This document shows positions 44,149-57,600 of a stretch of DNA of 61,000 nucleotides, in pieces (position 1 is the stretch's first letter; every line of letters starts with the position of its first letter). The notes below the pieces were generated by a model, which was not told the origin of the DNA, did not search any database, and worked only from the letters and a program-made list of their open reading frames with translations. The position numbers and the translations under genes were made by a program. This DNA comes from Bugula neritina (taxonomy: Eukaryota > Bryozoa > Gymnolaemata > Cheilostomatida > Bugulidae): the NCBI GenBank assembly GCA_964035545.1, contig OZ037773.1:9942251-10003250 (forward strand), in the 5' to 3' direction.

Positions 44149-46045
44149 CTAATCATCAGCAGTTTCTCCATAAACTACAGAAATAATAAATACAACAACA
44201 TGAATATATGTATTATAAATATTGTAGGTGCATGTATCTAACCAATTAAAAGCAAATAATAAAGTGTTAAATAATTGAAATTGAAGAGCCCAAAGAGATA
44301 ATTTTAGACATTTAAATAACAATTTTAGGTTTTCGTGATTATAATGCTTAGTATTAAATTGAAAAGAAAGTTTTCAAACAATCTTTTTTTATAAATCTCG
44401 ATGAATAGAATAATTCTCTTGTGTCTAGCCACACATTCAGACAAGGAGTTCTGAATGTGTTTTCTTAAACAAATATTAGATCTTTTGCAAGAACAGCCAT
44501 CAATTAAGAAGTATTATTTACACTTCTGTCACTATATGGCATAACATAATGAACATGATATTATTAAAGGAAAAAGTTTTTTACCCCAAAATCTTTTTTA
44601 AAAACGTGATTTAAATTTCACATTCGACAACTTTATTTCATGGCATCTATTTAAAGCTGTAGATGTTGTAAGCTGCTTTGTTGCTATGACAACAGCTCAG
44701 TATTTTACTATTGCTAGAAGTTGCACACTCACCTCTGCAGCAGGCTCTGCAGAATCGATCTTTTGCTGAAAGTGGAACAGCTGGACGTCTGCTTCCGATC
44801 AAGGGGCGAGTAGTTGGGCATTGCATCATGTCACAAGTCTCGGAGCATTTTTCCAGGCTGAGCTGTGGTCTCGGGTTTGCTAAAAATAACTTATTTGTGA
44901 AAAAATGGGTGCGCAATAAAACCGTACTTCTTTTTGAAATATCTCACTTTATAGCCTATAGGAAAACAATATCGGAGCTTAACTTGTGTTACTACATATA
45001 CTTATAAATCAAATCAAGATACTGTATTTGGGTATAAAATGCTATTATAATTTAAAAATGACAATTTTAAACTTGGTGTTAAAATGCATAATAAAGGCAA
45101 AACTTCCTTAATCTTTTAAAGTCACTGTGGTAATATGTAAAATGTAATCATGATATTTCCTTATTTATTCTTAATGTGTTAGAAAAGTTTATACATGTAT
45201 CAGTTCTTCTAATTGGTCTGGGTCTCCTACGTCCACCTAGTCGTCTAGCCGAAATGCATCCTAAAAACATAAATCATAATAAATATTTTTACAAATTAGG
45301 ATTTGAGTTGTGAAGTGAAACAAATGATTTGTATAAACATGGCTGTTATGTCTGACTATGTCAATAAAACTGATAAAGTTTGCACAGTATATAAGACACA
45401 TACACTGAAATTTTATCAACAACATTTTAATTTAATAAGAAGCATAAGATAATTAAAAATAGTCTAAGATATATTCAGTAAACTCACCAATAAGGACTGC
45501 AAGAAGGAGAATTATCAAAACTTTTCGGTCTAAAAATAATAGTATGTAAGAACATATGATACTGCATGGTTAAACATTTCTCAGACTTCTTTAGCTAAAC
45601 AAAGTACAAGAACTTTTTGCAAAGATTTGAAGTTATATTTTAATCATGACAAATATTCTATTTATAGAGAGATAGTGTAGGTTTTAATTTATTGTGAATT
45701 TTCAAACAATTAAGTATAACAGTTAAATAAAATTTATGTCAAAATATGTAACTTGAAAAGAATTAACACACGTTTTTGCATCCTTAAAATAATACTATAA
45801 GTTATTATATATGTATATATAGTTTCATGACTATATAAAGTTTTCATTCATCATATAGAGCTAGGTAATACATAGGCATTCAATTGTTGTAGAGTTCAAA
45901 AATAAATAATAAAGTAAATAAAATTTATTTTAATATAATATATTTTAATATAATTATATTATATTTAATTTGCTCACACTGTTAAAATAAGAATATGCAA
46001 ATTGATATTATAAAAAATCAATAAACATTATACCAACTTACACAT
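44149..46045 (-). CDS. gene F: small secreted cysteine-rich protein, 82 aa, mosaic of two subfamilies
   Basis: Coding exons: 46045-46042 (ATGT), 45529-45488, 45260-45231, 44879-44733, 44174-44149 (TAG), all phase 1. The signal peptide (MYRKVLIILLLAVLIG) and promoter match genes A-E. The terminal 26-nt exon (VYGETADD) and 3' flank match gene G. The 147-nt exon sits where a TSP1 exon should be and keeps its ends (EKCSETC and CRACC resemble SRCSKTC and YGCC), but lacks the WxxW tryptophans and the Arg ladder. The exon instead carries MMQCPTTRPLIGSRRP. It has 6 Cys in the core. The linker is Arg-rich (ARRLGGP). Its fold is unknown: it may be a TSP1 that lost its core or an unrelated small disulfide protein. 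The short linker exon relies on a gtagga donor, the weakest point. Confidence 0.65.
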
Positions 46046-46150
46046 GATGCTTTGAGCCGTAGTTTAGATTTCCGCTGAATCTGAGACTATGATTTGAAAT
46101 GTAAAACTCTCTCCTTATATACTCTAGAAAAGTCATCAATCTTTTTCTTT
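46046..46150 (-). promoter_or_regulatory. promoter block of gene F
   Basis: A TATA box (gagtatataagg on this strand, near 46125-46115), catagtctcagattcagc and the segment up to the ATG match A-E. Similarity fades further upstream, where the cacgcgt element is missing. Confidence 0.65.
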
Positions 46151-47536
46151 AAATTCTTTGGTTTGATGGTTCAATTTTCCGCAAAGAAATGCACTGAAAA
46201 TGCTTCAATTTATTTTTAATTATTAGTATTTGTGTGCTTAGTTAAAAGGAAATGATGCCTGTTTGTTTCATGTGATTGGCATCGCTAGCTACTAGACTAG
46301 GTGTCTAGAGATGATCATATCATTTAGTACTTGGAAAAAAATATTCATCCATCATCAAAGTCTATAACTACAGTATATGAAGCATCACTTTGAGTTAGCT
46401 TCAGCTCCCATATTGGTTGAATAAATACTGTAGTAGTTTCAATTAGTTTAATTGCTCACTCATTACTTGTTCGTTCAGCAGAGTTTATATCTCTTTTGTT
46501 AATGATGCTTTAAAGGTTATATAAGTGCAGTTATATAATTAGTAGACTGAGTAGCTATAAGTTACCAAATAACTACCATGAAGTACAGTTTTTACTACTA
46601 TCGATTAGTAGAATGCAGTTTGTGGAAGTACACTATGCTGAATAGCTAGTATATAGATATAAAATCATGATAAATACTTTATTCAATTATATAGAAAGAG
46701 CATTGAGTTGTATGTGTGAGGTGTGCAGAGTTGCATAATAACTTAACAATATATATTTTTGTAAGAAACATTCTACATAGAATACACTCCTATATGTTAA
46801 CTTGCAGCTGTTTATTACTTAAACACTCTATAATATAACACACTTCATCCATGCAACAATAAAATGCTTATATATGTTTTAGCTATCTGAGGGCTCTTGC
46901 TACAAAACTATTGCACCTAATTAGAGCTCTGTCAATAACATCTTCCTGTTTTTGCTATATGTATGTTTATGTATTATTTTCTTTAATTTAAACCAATGAC
47001 AAACAAACATTATTCACCATAATCAGAACAAGCAATGAAGAAGCAAAAAAGTTGCACCATTACTATCATTTTTAATAAGAAATTATATAAACTCTGTTAT
47101 TATATAAAAAATTATTGATAGCAAGCAGATGCTGGCATTAAAAGAATAAAATTTTAATGTAAACAAGTATAATTTATAGACTGATAAACTTCATGTGAAA
47201 CTATACAATTATTTTCAATAATCTGCAAAGCTTTTTGGATTTATCAAAATATTTCATTGCAGTAATTTTGTTGTGTTCAATCTATTTAATAAACACGTTA
47301 TAATTATGTTAACATTGCTTGTTTTCATAATAGATTCTTATACAAATTATTCTCATTAATGCTATATTATTGCGACCATGTTCTTTGTGTTGAAAATATA
47401 CAATTATTTTGTAAAATGCTGCAAGTTGATAAAAGTCTTCAAGCTATCTTCCCTTTGTTAATTTGACTTCTAAACAGAGCAGATTTGATTGCAAGTTACA
47501 TAATATACAAAGATATTTTTTTCAACCATAGCTGAA
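46151..47536. other. AT-rich spacer between F and G
   Basis: No gene, RNA or strong repeat was seen. Confidence 0.45.
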
Positions 47537-47747
47537 TTTATTACATCATCTAACATGCCACAATTGCACAAAACATAATTATAAAAGTTATTATTAATAA
47601 AATATGTTGTTCATATACTATAAAGCAAGTATTTAAACCTATATTACACGTGTATAATTATGTGAAAGTAAGAATTCGTGAAACTAGAAATGGCTTTTCA
47701 AGGGGTATACAACCCTTAATCATATCTTTCTATAAATCTTTTGGCTC

Positions 47748-50700
47748 TTAATCGTTGGAAGTTTTTCCATAATCTACAAAACAATAAATACAATTAATTT
47801 GATATTTTTATGTTGAAAGGAGTGAAAAAGCAGACAAAATGCTATAATTATAAACTATTTAATAACATAATTTAGAAAGAGGTAATATCAATATATAAGA
47901 AAGAGAGTTTGGCTGATAATGCTTTATTCCAAAGTGGTATATTCAATTTCCAACATTAAAAAACTTCAAACTCTTCTGTTAGCTTAGAGTTTTCCTAAAG
48001 TTGCTTTTTATTTCTTTAGCTCTCATAATTTATTCACATCATCACAGCAACCATATCTGTTTTCCTAAAGCTTTGTTCGCGTATAAGTTGTATACAGTTG
48101 CAACTTTTATTTGGGAATTATCTGATCATGTACAATTTGGAGTTGCTCACCTCTGATCTCTTCTGGCTTTCCAGAGCAGTATTTCCCATTGCATGATGGG
48201 AAGGGTCGACTGCAAGTTCTTGTTCTCTTCTGGATGGTAGACTTGAGTCCACCATAACTCATCCAGTGTGACCAGTAGGACCATTGTCCATCAACTGTGA
48301 GTAGACATGGTCACCATTAAAGTTGCAAAATAAAAGATCAATATAACAAAATAAATATTATTTTCAGTTTTTTATCAGTGCAGGATAAATAGTCAAACTT
48401 TTTAAAAGTAATTTATTTTTGATATATTTTCAACATCAGTTAATTTTTGTTACTTTTATAATAAGCAATTATTTAGTGAGTTGAATTTGATTTAAATTTA
48501 AAACTTTTTTACTTTTGAAAGTATTATTTAAAGCGCCGACCTTATAAATTTCAAAAAAGAATATATAAGCCATTTAGATATTTACCGAGTTCTTAGAGTT
48601 TGAACAGGTTTTGATAAAAGAGTTAGAGACAGTATAATAACTGAACAAGTTTTTTTGTCAAGAATAATGAGTTCTTGGTTGTCAAAATGAGACAATTTAC
48701 CTGCACAGCAGCCCAAGGTACATGCCCGTCTCTCAACTACTGGACCAGTGCATCCATGTGCAAGCCTGGTGTCACAGTGCTTTACTCGACTTCGCACCCC
48801 AACTCCACAGCTTGTAGAGCAACCAGACCATGGACTGTACAGACTGGCAGTCTGTTGTGCTGTGTTAATGAAATATAGAACAATAAAATAAAGCAACAAT
48901 TACATAAAACATGCACTGTTCTAATAAAGAGATTGCATAGGTCTGCTCAAACAGCTGCAAGGAATAAAATAGTTATAACTGTGAAATACACTACAATAGT
49001 TAAAATATATACTGAGGTAAAAGTGGTTAAAGCTTCTGAAGATTTGGATTGATACTAAATGATATCTAGGTAGGAAACAAGCTAGATCTAAGTTGAAATT
49101 AGTTTTGTTGGATGTATTGAAAGACAAGTTATACATATAATATAAAAAGTTACCAAAATGAGGGAGTCCTAAAGATCCGTGGGCAACTGGTTGATAAACT
49201 TTTGGGTCTTGTTGTCCGCTATTTGGCACAGCTGGTGCATGGTGAGCTGGAGCCGGTGCATGGTGGGCTGGGGCCGGTGCATGGTGAGCTGGAGCTGGTG
49301 CATGGTGAGCTGGAGCTGGTGCATGTTGAACTGGAGCCGGTGCATGGTGGGCTGGAGCCGGTGCATGGTGGGTTGGAGCTGGCGCATGGTGAACAGGAGC
49401 TGGTGCATGGTGGGCTGGAGCTGGTGCATGGTGAGCTGGAGCCGGTGCATGGTGTGCTGGAGCTGGTGCATGATGAGCTGGAGCCGGTGCATGTTGAACT
49501 GGAGCCGGTGCATGGTGGGCTGGAGCTGGTGCATGGTGAACTGGAGCTGGTGCATGGTGGGTTGGAGCCGGTGCATGGTGAGCTGGGGCTGGTGCATGAT
49601 GACTTGGGGCCGGTGCATGGTCAACAGAAACTGATGTAAGAGGAACTGGAGCCGGTGCATGGTGGGCTGGAGCCGGAGCATGGTGGGCTGGAGCTGGTGC
49701 ATGGTGGGCTGGGGCCGGTGCATGGTGGGCTGGAGCCGGAGCATGGTGGGTTGGAGCCGGAGCATGGTGGGTTGGAGCCGGTGCATGGTGGGCTGGAGCC
49801 GGTGCATGGTGGGCTGGAGCTGGTGCATGGTGGGCTGGAGCCGGTGCATGGTGGGCTGGAGCTGGTGCATGGTGGGCTGGAGCCGGTGCATGGTGGATTG
49901 GAGCCGGTGCATGGTGTGCTGGAGCCGGTGCATGGTGGGCTGGAGCATGGTGGGCTGGAGCTGGTGCATGGTGGGCTGGAGCTGGTGCATGGTGGGCTGG
50001 AGCCGGTGCATGGTGGGCTGGAGCTGGTGCATGGTGGCCATGTCCAGCAATTATTGAGTGATGAGCAGCCATTGGTTTGTGCACATCATGGTAAAGCTGC
50101 TTTCCATGAACCGGCTTTACAGAGTCTGCTGAGATGTGGCCTGAAGCAGAAACAAAGTAAGAATATTAACATGCCACTGATATAGTATGGCTTCTAGTGA
50201 CTACATTGGAATATCCCACAGTTTGATGACAGTTTCTTTCTATAAAAGTTTCGTTCCCTCCACTGGGATTCAAACTGGAGACCTCTGGCTTTCAAGCTAA
50301 TCATTACACCACAAGAGCTACAGGGTGAACTCAACACTGAACTCTTTATGTTACAAAGTTAAATGCCTGTATTGAAAGTCAATTATCTTTTAAAACATTC
50401 CATAGCTCACTCAAACCATTACCCTTCAACTCTTAATACTGACTGATAAATGCAGGACATCACTCGAAATTTACTAGTTTAGTTTTAACATGAACCGTTC
50501 AATCTTTATATATTGCTATCTAACACATTTGATTACCTATTCAATTATAGTATGAGAAATATAATACTTACCAGCCACAATCACAAGCACTAGTATGGAA
50601 AGACTCTTGGTATCTAAAAATGAAAATGTTACAAGGTAAGCATAGAAGTAGCATAGAAATTATAAACAATGCAATCATTTTAGATCTCCAGATGTGTAAG

Positions 50701-51318
50701 AAGCATATAATATATTCCATCAATTGTTTTATGATTAGAAACTCATAAAAACTCCTAATTTTTATACAAATATAAACCAGCTGTTCACTTGTATTATTTA
50801 TGTTTTTTCATCGTTTAAATAAAACTGTAAACATGCATGCATGCTATACCACGTATTTATTTATTTTTTATTATCATTTTATTTACAAGTCAGCTGTGAT
50901 TCAACACTAGATTTTTTCACTTTTAAAGTAAACAGAACTAACTTAGTAATCTAAGAATACAATAAGACAAACACAAAAATAATTTTTGTTAAAAAATTAT
51001 ATAATAAATCATTTAATAAAAAGTTATAAAATTATAAAAAAATTGAATTTTTAAATGCCAAACAGGAAAACTTTTTATTTCGTTTAACATTTGACTTTTT
51101 AAAACATTAACAAATTGTAATAATACCATTTAGTTATTGGTAAATGATGTTTTTTGAATAAATATATTTCATGCAGCGTTTAAATCAAACTATTCAGATT
51201 ATTTACGATGTTGAACATTAAAATTTGATATAATACAATGCTCTATATGAATAAAAGGCAATACAGTAAAATAGAACTCTGTACAATAATAAAGTATTTA
51301 CTCTGTCTACTTACACAT
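47748..51318 (-). CDS. gene G: secreted His-Ala-Pro repeat protein with two TSP1 modules, 453 aa
   Basis: Coding exons: 51318-51315 (ATGT), 50613-50572, 50140-49154, 48859-48701, 48294-48151, 47773-47748 (TAA), phase 1 throughout. The signal peptide is MYTKSLSILVLVIVAG. The 987-nt exon starts HISADSVKPVHGKQ and carries about 38 units of HHAPAPA (last residue A, V, T, I or S). One interruption (PLTSVSV) falls near the middle, and the exon closes with a non-repeat LGLPHFG. A short 7-Cys TSP1 follows (YSPWSGCSTSCGVG...GCC; 53 codons), then a 3-Cys module (WSYWSHWMSYGG) nearly identical to that of H, ending DYGKTSND. H and G share the same lead-in (SADSVKPVHGK), linking them as duplicates, but the repeat arrays evolved separately: G is purely HHAPAPA, while H alternates with HHEPAAPA. 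Confidence 0.85.
49225..50040 (-). repeat. coding minisatellite of gene G
   Basis: About 38 head-to-tail 21-bp units (coding-strand core caccatgcaccagctccagc) inside the third coding exon. Open frames on the opposite strand (for example 49655-50185) are by-products of the 21-bp period. Confidence 0.9.
50250..50330 (-). mobile_element. tRNA-like SINE head in intron 2 of gene G
   Basis: The minus strand reads tagctcttgtggtgtaatga (A-box region), then ggtctccagtttgaatccc (B box 50276-50266). It is a relative of 5836-5910 (both have gaggtctcc before the B box). Intron 2 of the duplicate gene H lacks it. The anticodon arm is degenerate, so it is not a working tRNA. Confidence 0.6.
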
Positions 51319-51380
51319 CTTGGCTGCTCAACCCACTGTTGGTTAATGCCAGAAAAGAAATCAAAATGCTGTTTTATAGC
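51319..51380 (-). promoter_or_regulatory. core promoter of gene G
   Basis: tataaaa on the minus strand (51378-51372) lies about 54 bp before the ATG, the same spacing as in gene H. Confidence 0.5.
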
Positions 51381-52094
51381 AAAGCTGGTTGCTCAAGGCA
51401 CTTTGTCATTTGAAAGAAATGTACCCCTCCTTCTAATAGAATGACTATTCTGATACTTTGTTAATTAACTCAAAATAGCAGTGGTGTCAACTGGAAAGAG
51501 GCATTTGAGCAACTTGGTACGTTCACATTTAGCAGAGGGCGGGTCTTTGCAAATCAAATGCATTTTAATGGCGTTATGTTATTATAATCTAAAAAATGTT
51601 GTGGTATTTAATTAATTAGCAATTACTATTTGTTTGTCATTAAAATTATTATATTAATTATTATATTATAGTTCCTCTTAGTGTCAACATAATATGTATT
51701 AGCAAAAGTTCTTGTCAAACATAAATGTAACAATTATAATTGTACTATCTTACAACTGTTCAAGGAATATGATTATATAGTGTTATCATGATATCTGTCA
51801 TGTTTAACAGAAATCTACAATCAAATCAATGTGATTGCAAAATAAATCAACATTAGATTTCTAGCCTATATATGTACCTACACAATTTTAACCAAACTCA
51901 ACAAGACTGTATAGTGAAAGCATGTCCAAATGTCTGCAGGTGTTTAAGATTTTATTATATCATCTTAGCCACTATGATTTAGAATGGCTGGTCTAATGAT
52001 TATAGAAGACAGTCTATTTCGTAGATAGCTCTTTTTGGTTAAAATAATACACAGCATATCCTGTAAAACATAAATCAGCCATGATGCAGTAGAC

Positions 52095-52492
52095 AAGTGG
52101 TCTAATTGTATAATGGCCTGGTGGTCTAATAGTCTAGTGGTCTAATGGTCTAATTGTCTAATGGTCTAATGGTCTAATGGTCTAGTGGTCTAATGGTCTA
52201 ATGGTCTAATGGTCTAATGGTCTAATGGTCTAGTGGTCTAATGGTCTAGTTGTCTAATGGTCTAATGGTCTAATGGTCTAATGGTCTAATGGTCTAGTTG
52301 TCTAATGGTCTAATGGTCTAATGGTCTAATGGTCTAATGGTCTAGTTGTCTAATGGTCTAATGGTCTAATGGTCTAATGGTCTAATGGCCTAGTTGTCTA
52401 ATGGTCTAGTTGTCTAATGGTCTAGTTGTCTAATGGTCTAGTGGTCTAATGGTCTAGTTGTCTAATGGTCTAGTTGTCTAATGGTCTAGTGC
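52095..52492. repeat. octamer minisatellite
   Basis: Close to 50 copies of ggtctaat with variants ggtctagt, tgtctaat and ggcctagt. Variants occur in runs, giving a higher-order pattern. It lies in the 5' flank of gene G and is absent from the matching flank of H. Confidence 0.95.
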
Positions 52493-53912
52493 AGGTCAAC
52501 TCTGACACATGTCTTAAGTTATCTATAGGCCTATGAGCAAATGAGAGCTCTTGTAGTTGAAAACATAGTACTGCCTTGTATATGAATTTGCAAAGAATAA
52601 AAATGCAATGTGTATTTATTGGAAATTATGTTTGTTACATAATATGTTATTATATTCAATGTAAGTGTTCAGAGAAAAAGTTATAGAAAGCTTTCGGTTG
52701 GATAGCTAAAGCAGACTTTGTAGACTCAAGGCATTTTCTCTCAACGCCAAACAAATTTATTACATTTTTTTTCCATGTAACCAATATCATACCAATATCA
52801 TACAATTAATCATATAATCAAAAACTTCACAACAAACCACAGATTAATTATTTGTTCAGCTAAAGCACACTTTGTTTCTTTTTCGAAGAAGACACACATC
52901 TTTATAAAATAAACAAACTTTTATTAAAAAAAACTTGGCCAGTATAATTTAATAATGAGTGAGGGTGTGGGGTAATTAGTATTTCTTCAATTATTAATAA
53001 TAATGTCATGCCATCTTACCTAATTAGATGTCAGCTTCCATCATATAGATATTAAAAAATTATTACCGCTATATTAAAGTTTAAACCTGCATGTTTAGGC
53101 TATATTGACTAGAGATCGTGCAGCAAATAAGCAGTTTATGTAACACAATATAATAATTCTCTGTTGTTTATAATAGCTTTAATATATTATTTAATGAGAT
53201 ATGTTTATATATGCTTTAATTTCCAGTCCATAAATAATAATTTTAGATATTCAAAACTATTGTGATTTTGGATATTTTGTTTCGGCAAATTTTATTTTAC
53301 GAAAGCAGCGCACTAATTAGAATCTGTTTTAAGTTTTCAATAAGAAAGAAAACATTACCATATAGTTGTATTTATCAAGTTATGTTTTGAGTTTAAACAG
53401 ACTTTAAGAGTTACTTTTATCTTCCGACTAAAATTTCGCTATGACATCATAAATAGAAGAATAAATAATATTTACTGTATATATTATGCAAGCTGCAAAC
53501 AGCTCAAATGATTATGCAAATTTAAAGATAGTCACACCTTGTTCACTTATTAGTCTAGAGTGATAAGTAAATTACATATTGGTTGGTGACACAGGGTCTA
53601 CATTATGAAGAAGGAGTGAAGTGGTTGAAAATTTTAATAATTTGTGTGACAAACAATACACCCAGCAACACAAAATTAACCAAAACCATGTTGTGTCTTA
53701 CCAGTTTAATAATATTATGTAGATTTACTTCTTAACAATTTCTCTGTTGGCTAACTTTTATAAAAGCATTCGTGAAAAGTTGAATTTTACCCAATACTTT
53801 GAATTAAAGCTAATCATGAGGTAATTATTGAGAAATTATCTAACATACGTTTACCTTTTAAGTCCTTATAATAACAAGTTAATGTGAAAAGTGATTTATT
53901 TGTTCTTATCAA

Positions 53913-54109
53913 GGGAGCAGTTGTTTGCCTATTGAACACAAAGTCATGAGTTCGAACCTGGACAAAGGCTATTGATGTTAGGAAGAGCATCCAGTCATAA
54001 TTGCTCCTGTGCCTCATCTAAACAAGTCCTTAGCCCGCCTTAACAAAAACCCATTCCATGAGGAGTTTCTCACAGGGATAGCGACTATAAACTTGAGTGG
54101 GTTTTAATA
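53913..54109 (+). mobile_element. tRNA-derived SINE with target-site duplication
   Basis: It is flanked by gttcttatcaa (53902-53912 and 54110-54120). The body matches the SINE in gene A (opposite strand) and the fragment at 3970-4073. The B box is gttcgaacctg; the A-box part of the head is shortened. Confidence 0.88.
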
Positions 54110-54427
54110 GTTCTTATCAACATATATATAGTGGAACGTGTAATTTTTAGATTAAACATGTATATTTTTGTATTTCAACACTGAAGTGTTGCTAAATGAA
54201 AACTCATTATGTTAAGCCAGATTTCTGCTTCATTTTATGAAATAAAAAACAATCCATTTATAAATGGGGTTTTTCCAAATCTTGTATCATTCTATTATCT
54301 AGATTTAACTTTCTAATTTCTGGTAATGTTCAGTTTTCAATTTAATTTTTTTAACTATAATTTTAATGTTGCGCATTTCTTTGCAATAGAAACCACAAAG
54401 TTGAGGTCATGTATTGTAAAACAATTC

Positions 54428-54698
54428 TAACATCAACAGTGAGTGTCACAGCACATAACAGTGAATGTCGCAGTATCTAGTAAGACTGTCAGAGCACCTG
54501 CTGAGAGTGTCACAACTTTTAAGGACAATTTAAATGTAAGAAAAAATCAAATATTTTTACATGCTAACATCAACAGTGAGTGTCGCAGCATTAACAGTGA
54601 ATGTCGCAGTATCTAGTAAGACTGTCAGAGCACCTGCTGAAAGTGTCACAACTTTTAAGGACAATTTAAATGTAAGAAAAAATCAAATATTTTTACAG
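54428..54698. repeat. tandem duplication, about 134 bp x 2
   Basis: Two nearly identical copies begin at taacatcaacagtgagtgtc (about 54429 and 54565) and include cagtatctagtaagactgtc and acaatttaaatgtaag. The first copy has a few extra bases (cata). No coding content was seen. Confidence 0.9.
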
Positions 54699-57600
54699 GC
54701 GAAAAACCTATTTTTATAGGCGTTATTTTGACTTTAGCCTAACCTTTCATACACAGCATCTACATAGTTGGACCTCAGTCCAGTGTGCTTAAATACAATC
54801 AACAATTTATGCAGTGCTGTGGTATTTTGATGAAAATTATTTTCAATTTCATTTTTTCATTTTATCTCAAATAAAGTAGCTTGGGTTGTTTACGCTCCCA
54901 GTATTAACAGAATATAAATCATGTTATGGATATGATTTGTAACAAACAATGTTAAAGTACAAATTAACAACAAAATAATAGTTTAAAGTAAGAATCAATT
55001 TGGGTGGATTTTGTAAAACTACTTTAAAGACAACTTCCACCTATTGGTTGACAAGCAATCATTTTCTTATTAGCTCTCCCTTAGAACCCTCCCATCTGTA
55101 CAGCAATCACATGATGTATACCAATACCTTATACAAATAAACTGTATGCTATTACTAATAATAGACTAATAGCTGAACATATGATATAGTTTGAATACTT
55201 TGGATGTCTTTTACTTGGTACTCCCAGTAACTACTTTATTGGTTAAGTATGACTATAGGCATACTAATGTTTTGCTAATTAACTTGAAGCATTTCTGTAC
55301 ATTTTAAACTAATTTATGCACTAAAACAATGGAAGAAGCCATACAAGTAAATAACCCTAAAGAATGCATATACCAGTTTTGTCAGCTACCTACATGAAGA
55401 TTAAAAAATGAGCTTATATATATATTATATTATACTACTAGTTTAGAGAATTTTATTGAATGTGTAATTGAAGTAATGATGCCTTTTAAAAGTCAGCAGG
55501 CTGTATAAGATAAAGCTTAACCTTTAAATGCTGCTGTTGATTTTATAATCCATGAAAAGCAATCAAGAAAGCATGTAAATGCGAGTTTTGAAGTTTATGA
55601 TAGTTTTTTGTAAGAATTGATATAATTTGTTGGAATTTTCATGTACTATTCACAACTTTCAATTTTTAAGTAACATCTAAGCAATGTTTAAGCTTTGTAC
55701 CCATTGTATTTCGCTCAATTTTCTTTTAAATTGCAGCATGAATTTTGCTAAAATTACTACAATTGTTGTGTAAAAAGTGTTGCACCTGCCTTTGATTATG
55801 GAGAGTGTTGCCTGTTGTGCTGTAAACAGAATGACTATAACTTAACTTCTAAATCACAAAACTTATTTTAAGACATGACATCCTGTGGTTTAGCAAGTCT
55901 AAGCTAAAAACTGATGTGGGAAAACATTATAATATTTGTAGATGAATTGTGGTAAAATATTGATATTCTTCTGAAAACCTCCTCTCTATATATATGGCAA
56001 CCACTAACATGAACTAGTCATAAATATGTATATTACGTATTATATAGTGGTAGAATGTATGGCATGTCATTTCAAAGTGTCTTGCTACATTCTTATGTCC
56101 ACCACTTGTAATGAAACACCCAAACTGTGCTAGTTGCACTGTAGCAAATCCATCATCTTCTGCTTTTACATCCATTGCATATAGTTATTTATATATTTTA
56201 TATATCATATATTATGTATTATATAATATATAAGGCATACTATATAATATGTAATATATTATAATATATTACAATGTAACATATATTGTATACCATATCC
56301 TGCCACCCGAGCACGACCATGGTGGTGTAAGGTGACCACCACAATATATTGTATACCATATACTACATTGTAGAGCATTTGAAAGCTGTTTGAATATATA
56401 ATTTTCTTTAAACGGAGCGTTTATTAGCTTTAGCCCAAGTGTCAACTGAAGGTCCTAATGTAATTGCACTTAAAGACTTGGGCCGAGCCCTTTTCAACTT
56501 GTATTTACTAACACGGACAACTGGAGGTCACATATTTATGAATGTATTTACAAATCATATTACATTAAACATAATGAATATTTGATTGATTTATTACAAT
56601 ATTCCTGTTATTTCAATTCATAATAATTTTCACTTATCAGTATATTATTAGTATTAACATAAAGATATGAGCCAAAAGAACTCACCATGAATATGTTATG
56701 TATATATATTATATACAATATTATTGAATCAATAATATATTTTGCTTTGTAGTAACAGTTTTTGCTTGAGCCTCGCGTTATTTGGCAGCTGTTAGAATTA
56801 AAGCTAAATGAACTTGAATTAAACTGTGTGGGTTATATAACATGAGGGCTTTATCATGAAGCAAAATTACTCATATACAGAGCCCTTATGAAACAGGATA
56901 TCATGCAGGCCTCTGCCCTCTATAATAGTAGACACTAGATAGACACCTGACAAACACCTATTGGTAGAAATCTATTAGATACCTAGTAAACAATTAGTAT
57001 ATACACCTATATATATAGCATACACCTATTAGACACTTGGTGAAAACCTATAGTAGACACCTAGTATAATAGTGTCAATTCTGTGAGCTACACGGAACTT
57101 TATTTTCCATCAGTTTATATGAAAATTGAAATGTTACAGTTATACAGACTTGCAGTTTATATTCTCTGTAAAAGCAGTTGTTGGTTTCACGTTTTCATAA
57201 CTGAAAATACCAGAACATTCTTTTAGGTAATCCTGAGGCGGCAGTACAGTAGAAAGGTGTACAGAATCCTAGAAAGGTAGGCGGTACCCTATGTAGAGGC
57301 GGCTCCTTATGAGTGAAGTGGGCGGTACCCTATGAGTGGTCAGTGTAGTTATTAAATGTCCATCACTCATGTCACTGAGTACAACATCCATTAGATTGGC
57401 ATGGTCAATGGGTGTTTCACACCTGTACCATTATTTGTTTGCTAATTTACAATGGTAATTCTTTTATACCTTGTGTGCATGCAAAAGTCACGAAAGCAAA
57501 AAATCATATTTCCCAATTCATTATAGTCTATATAACCCATATACTGCAGCTATACAAATAGCATAGTAACTTCTGATGGATTTGTCTTCCCTACTCAACC

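Noticed and set aside
49655-50185. Plus-strand open frame across the G repeat
   Set aside because: Same reason: by-product of a period divisible by 3.
52095-52492. CRISPR-like regular repeats
   Set aside because: Units abut with no spacers; eukaryotic minisatellite.
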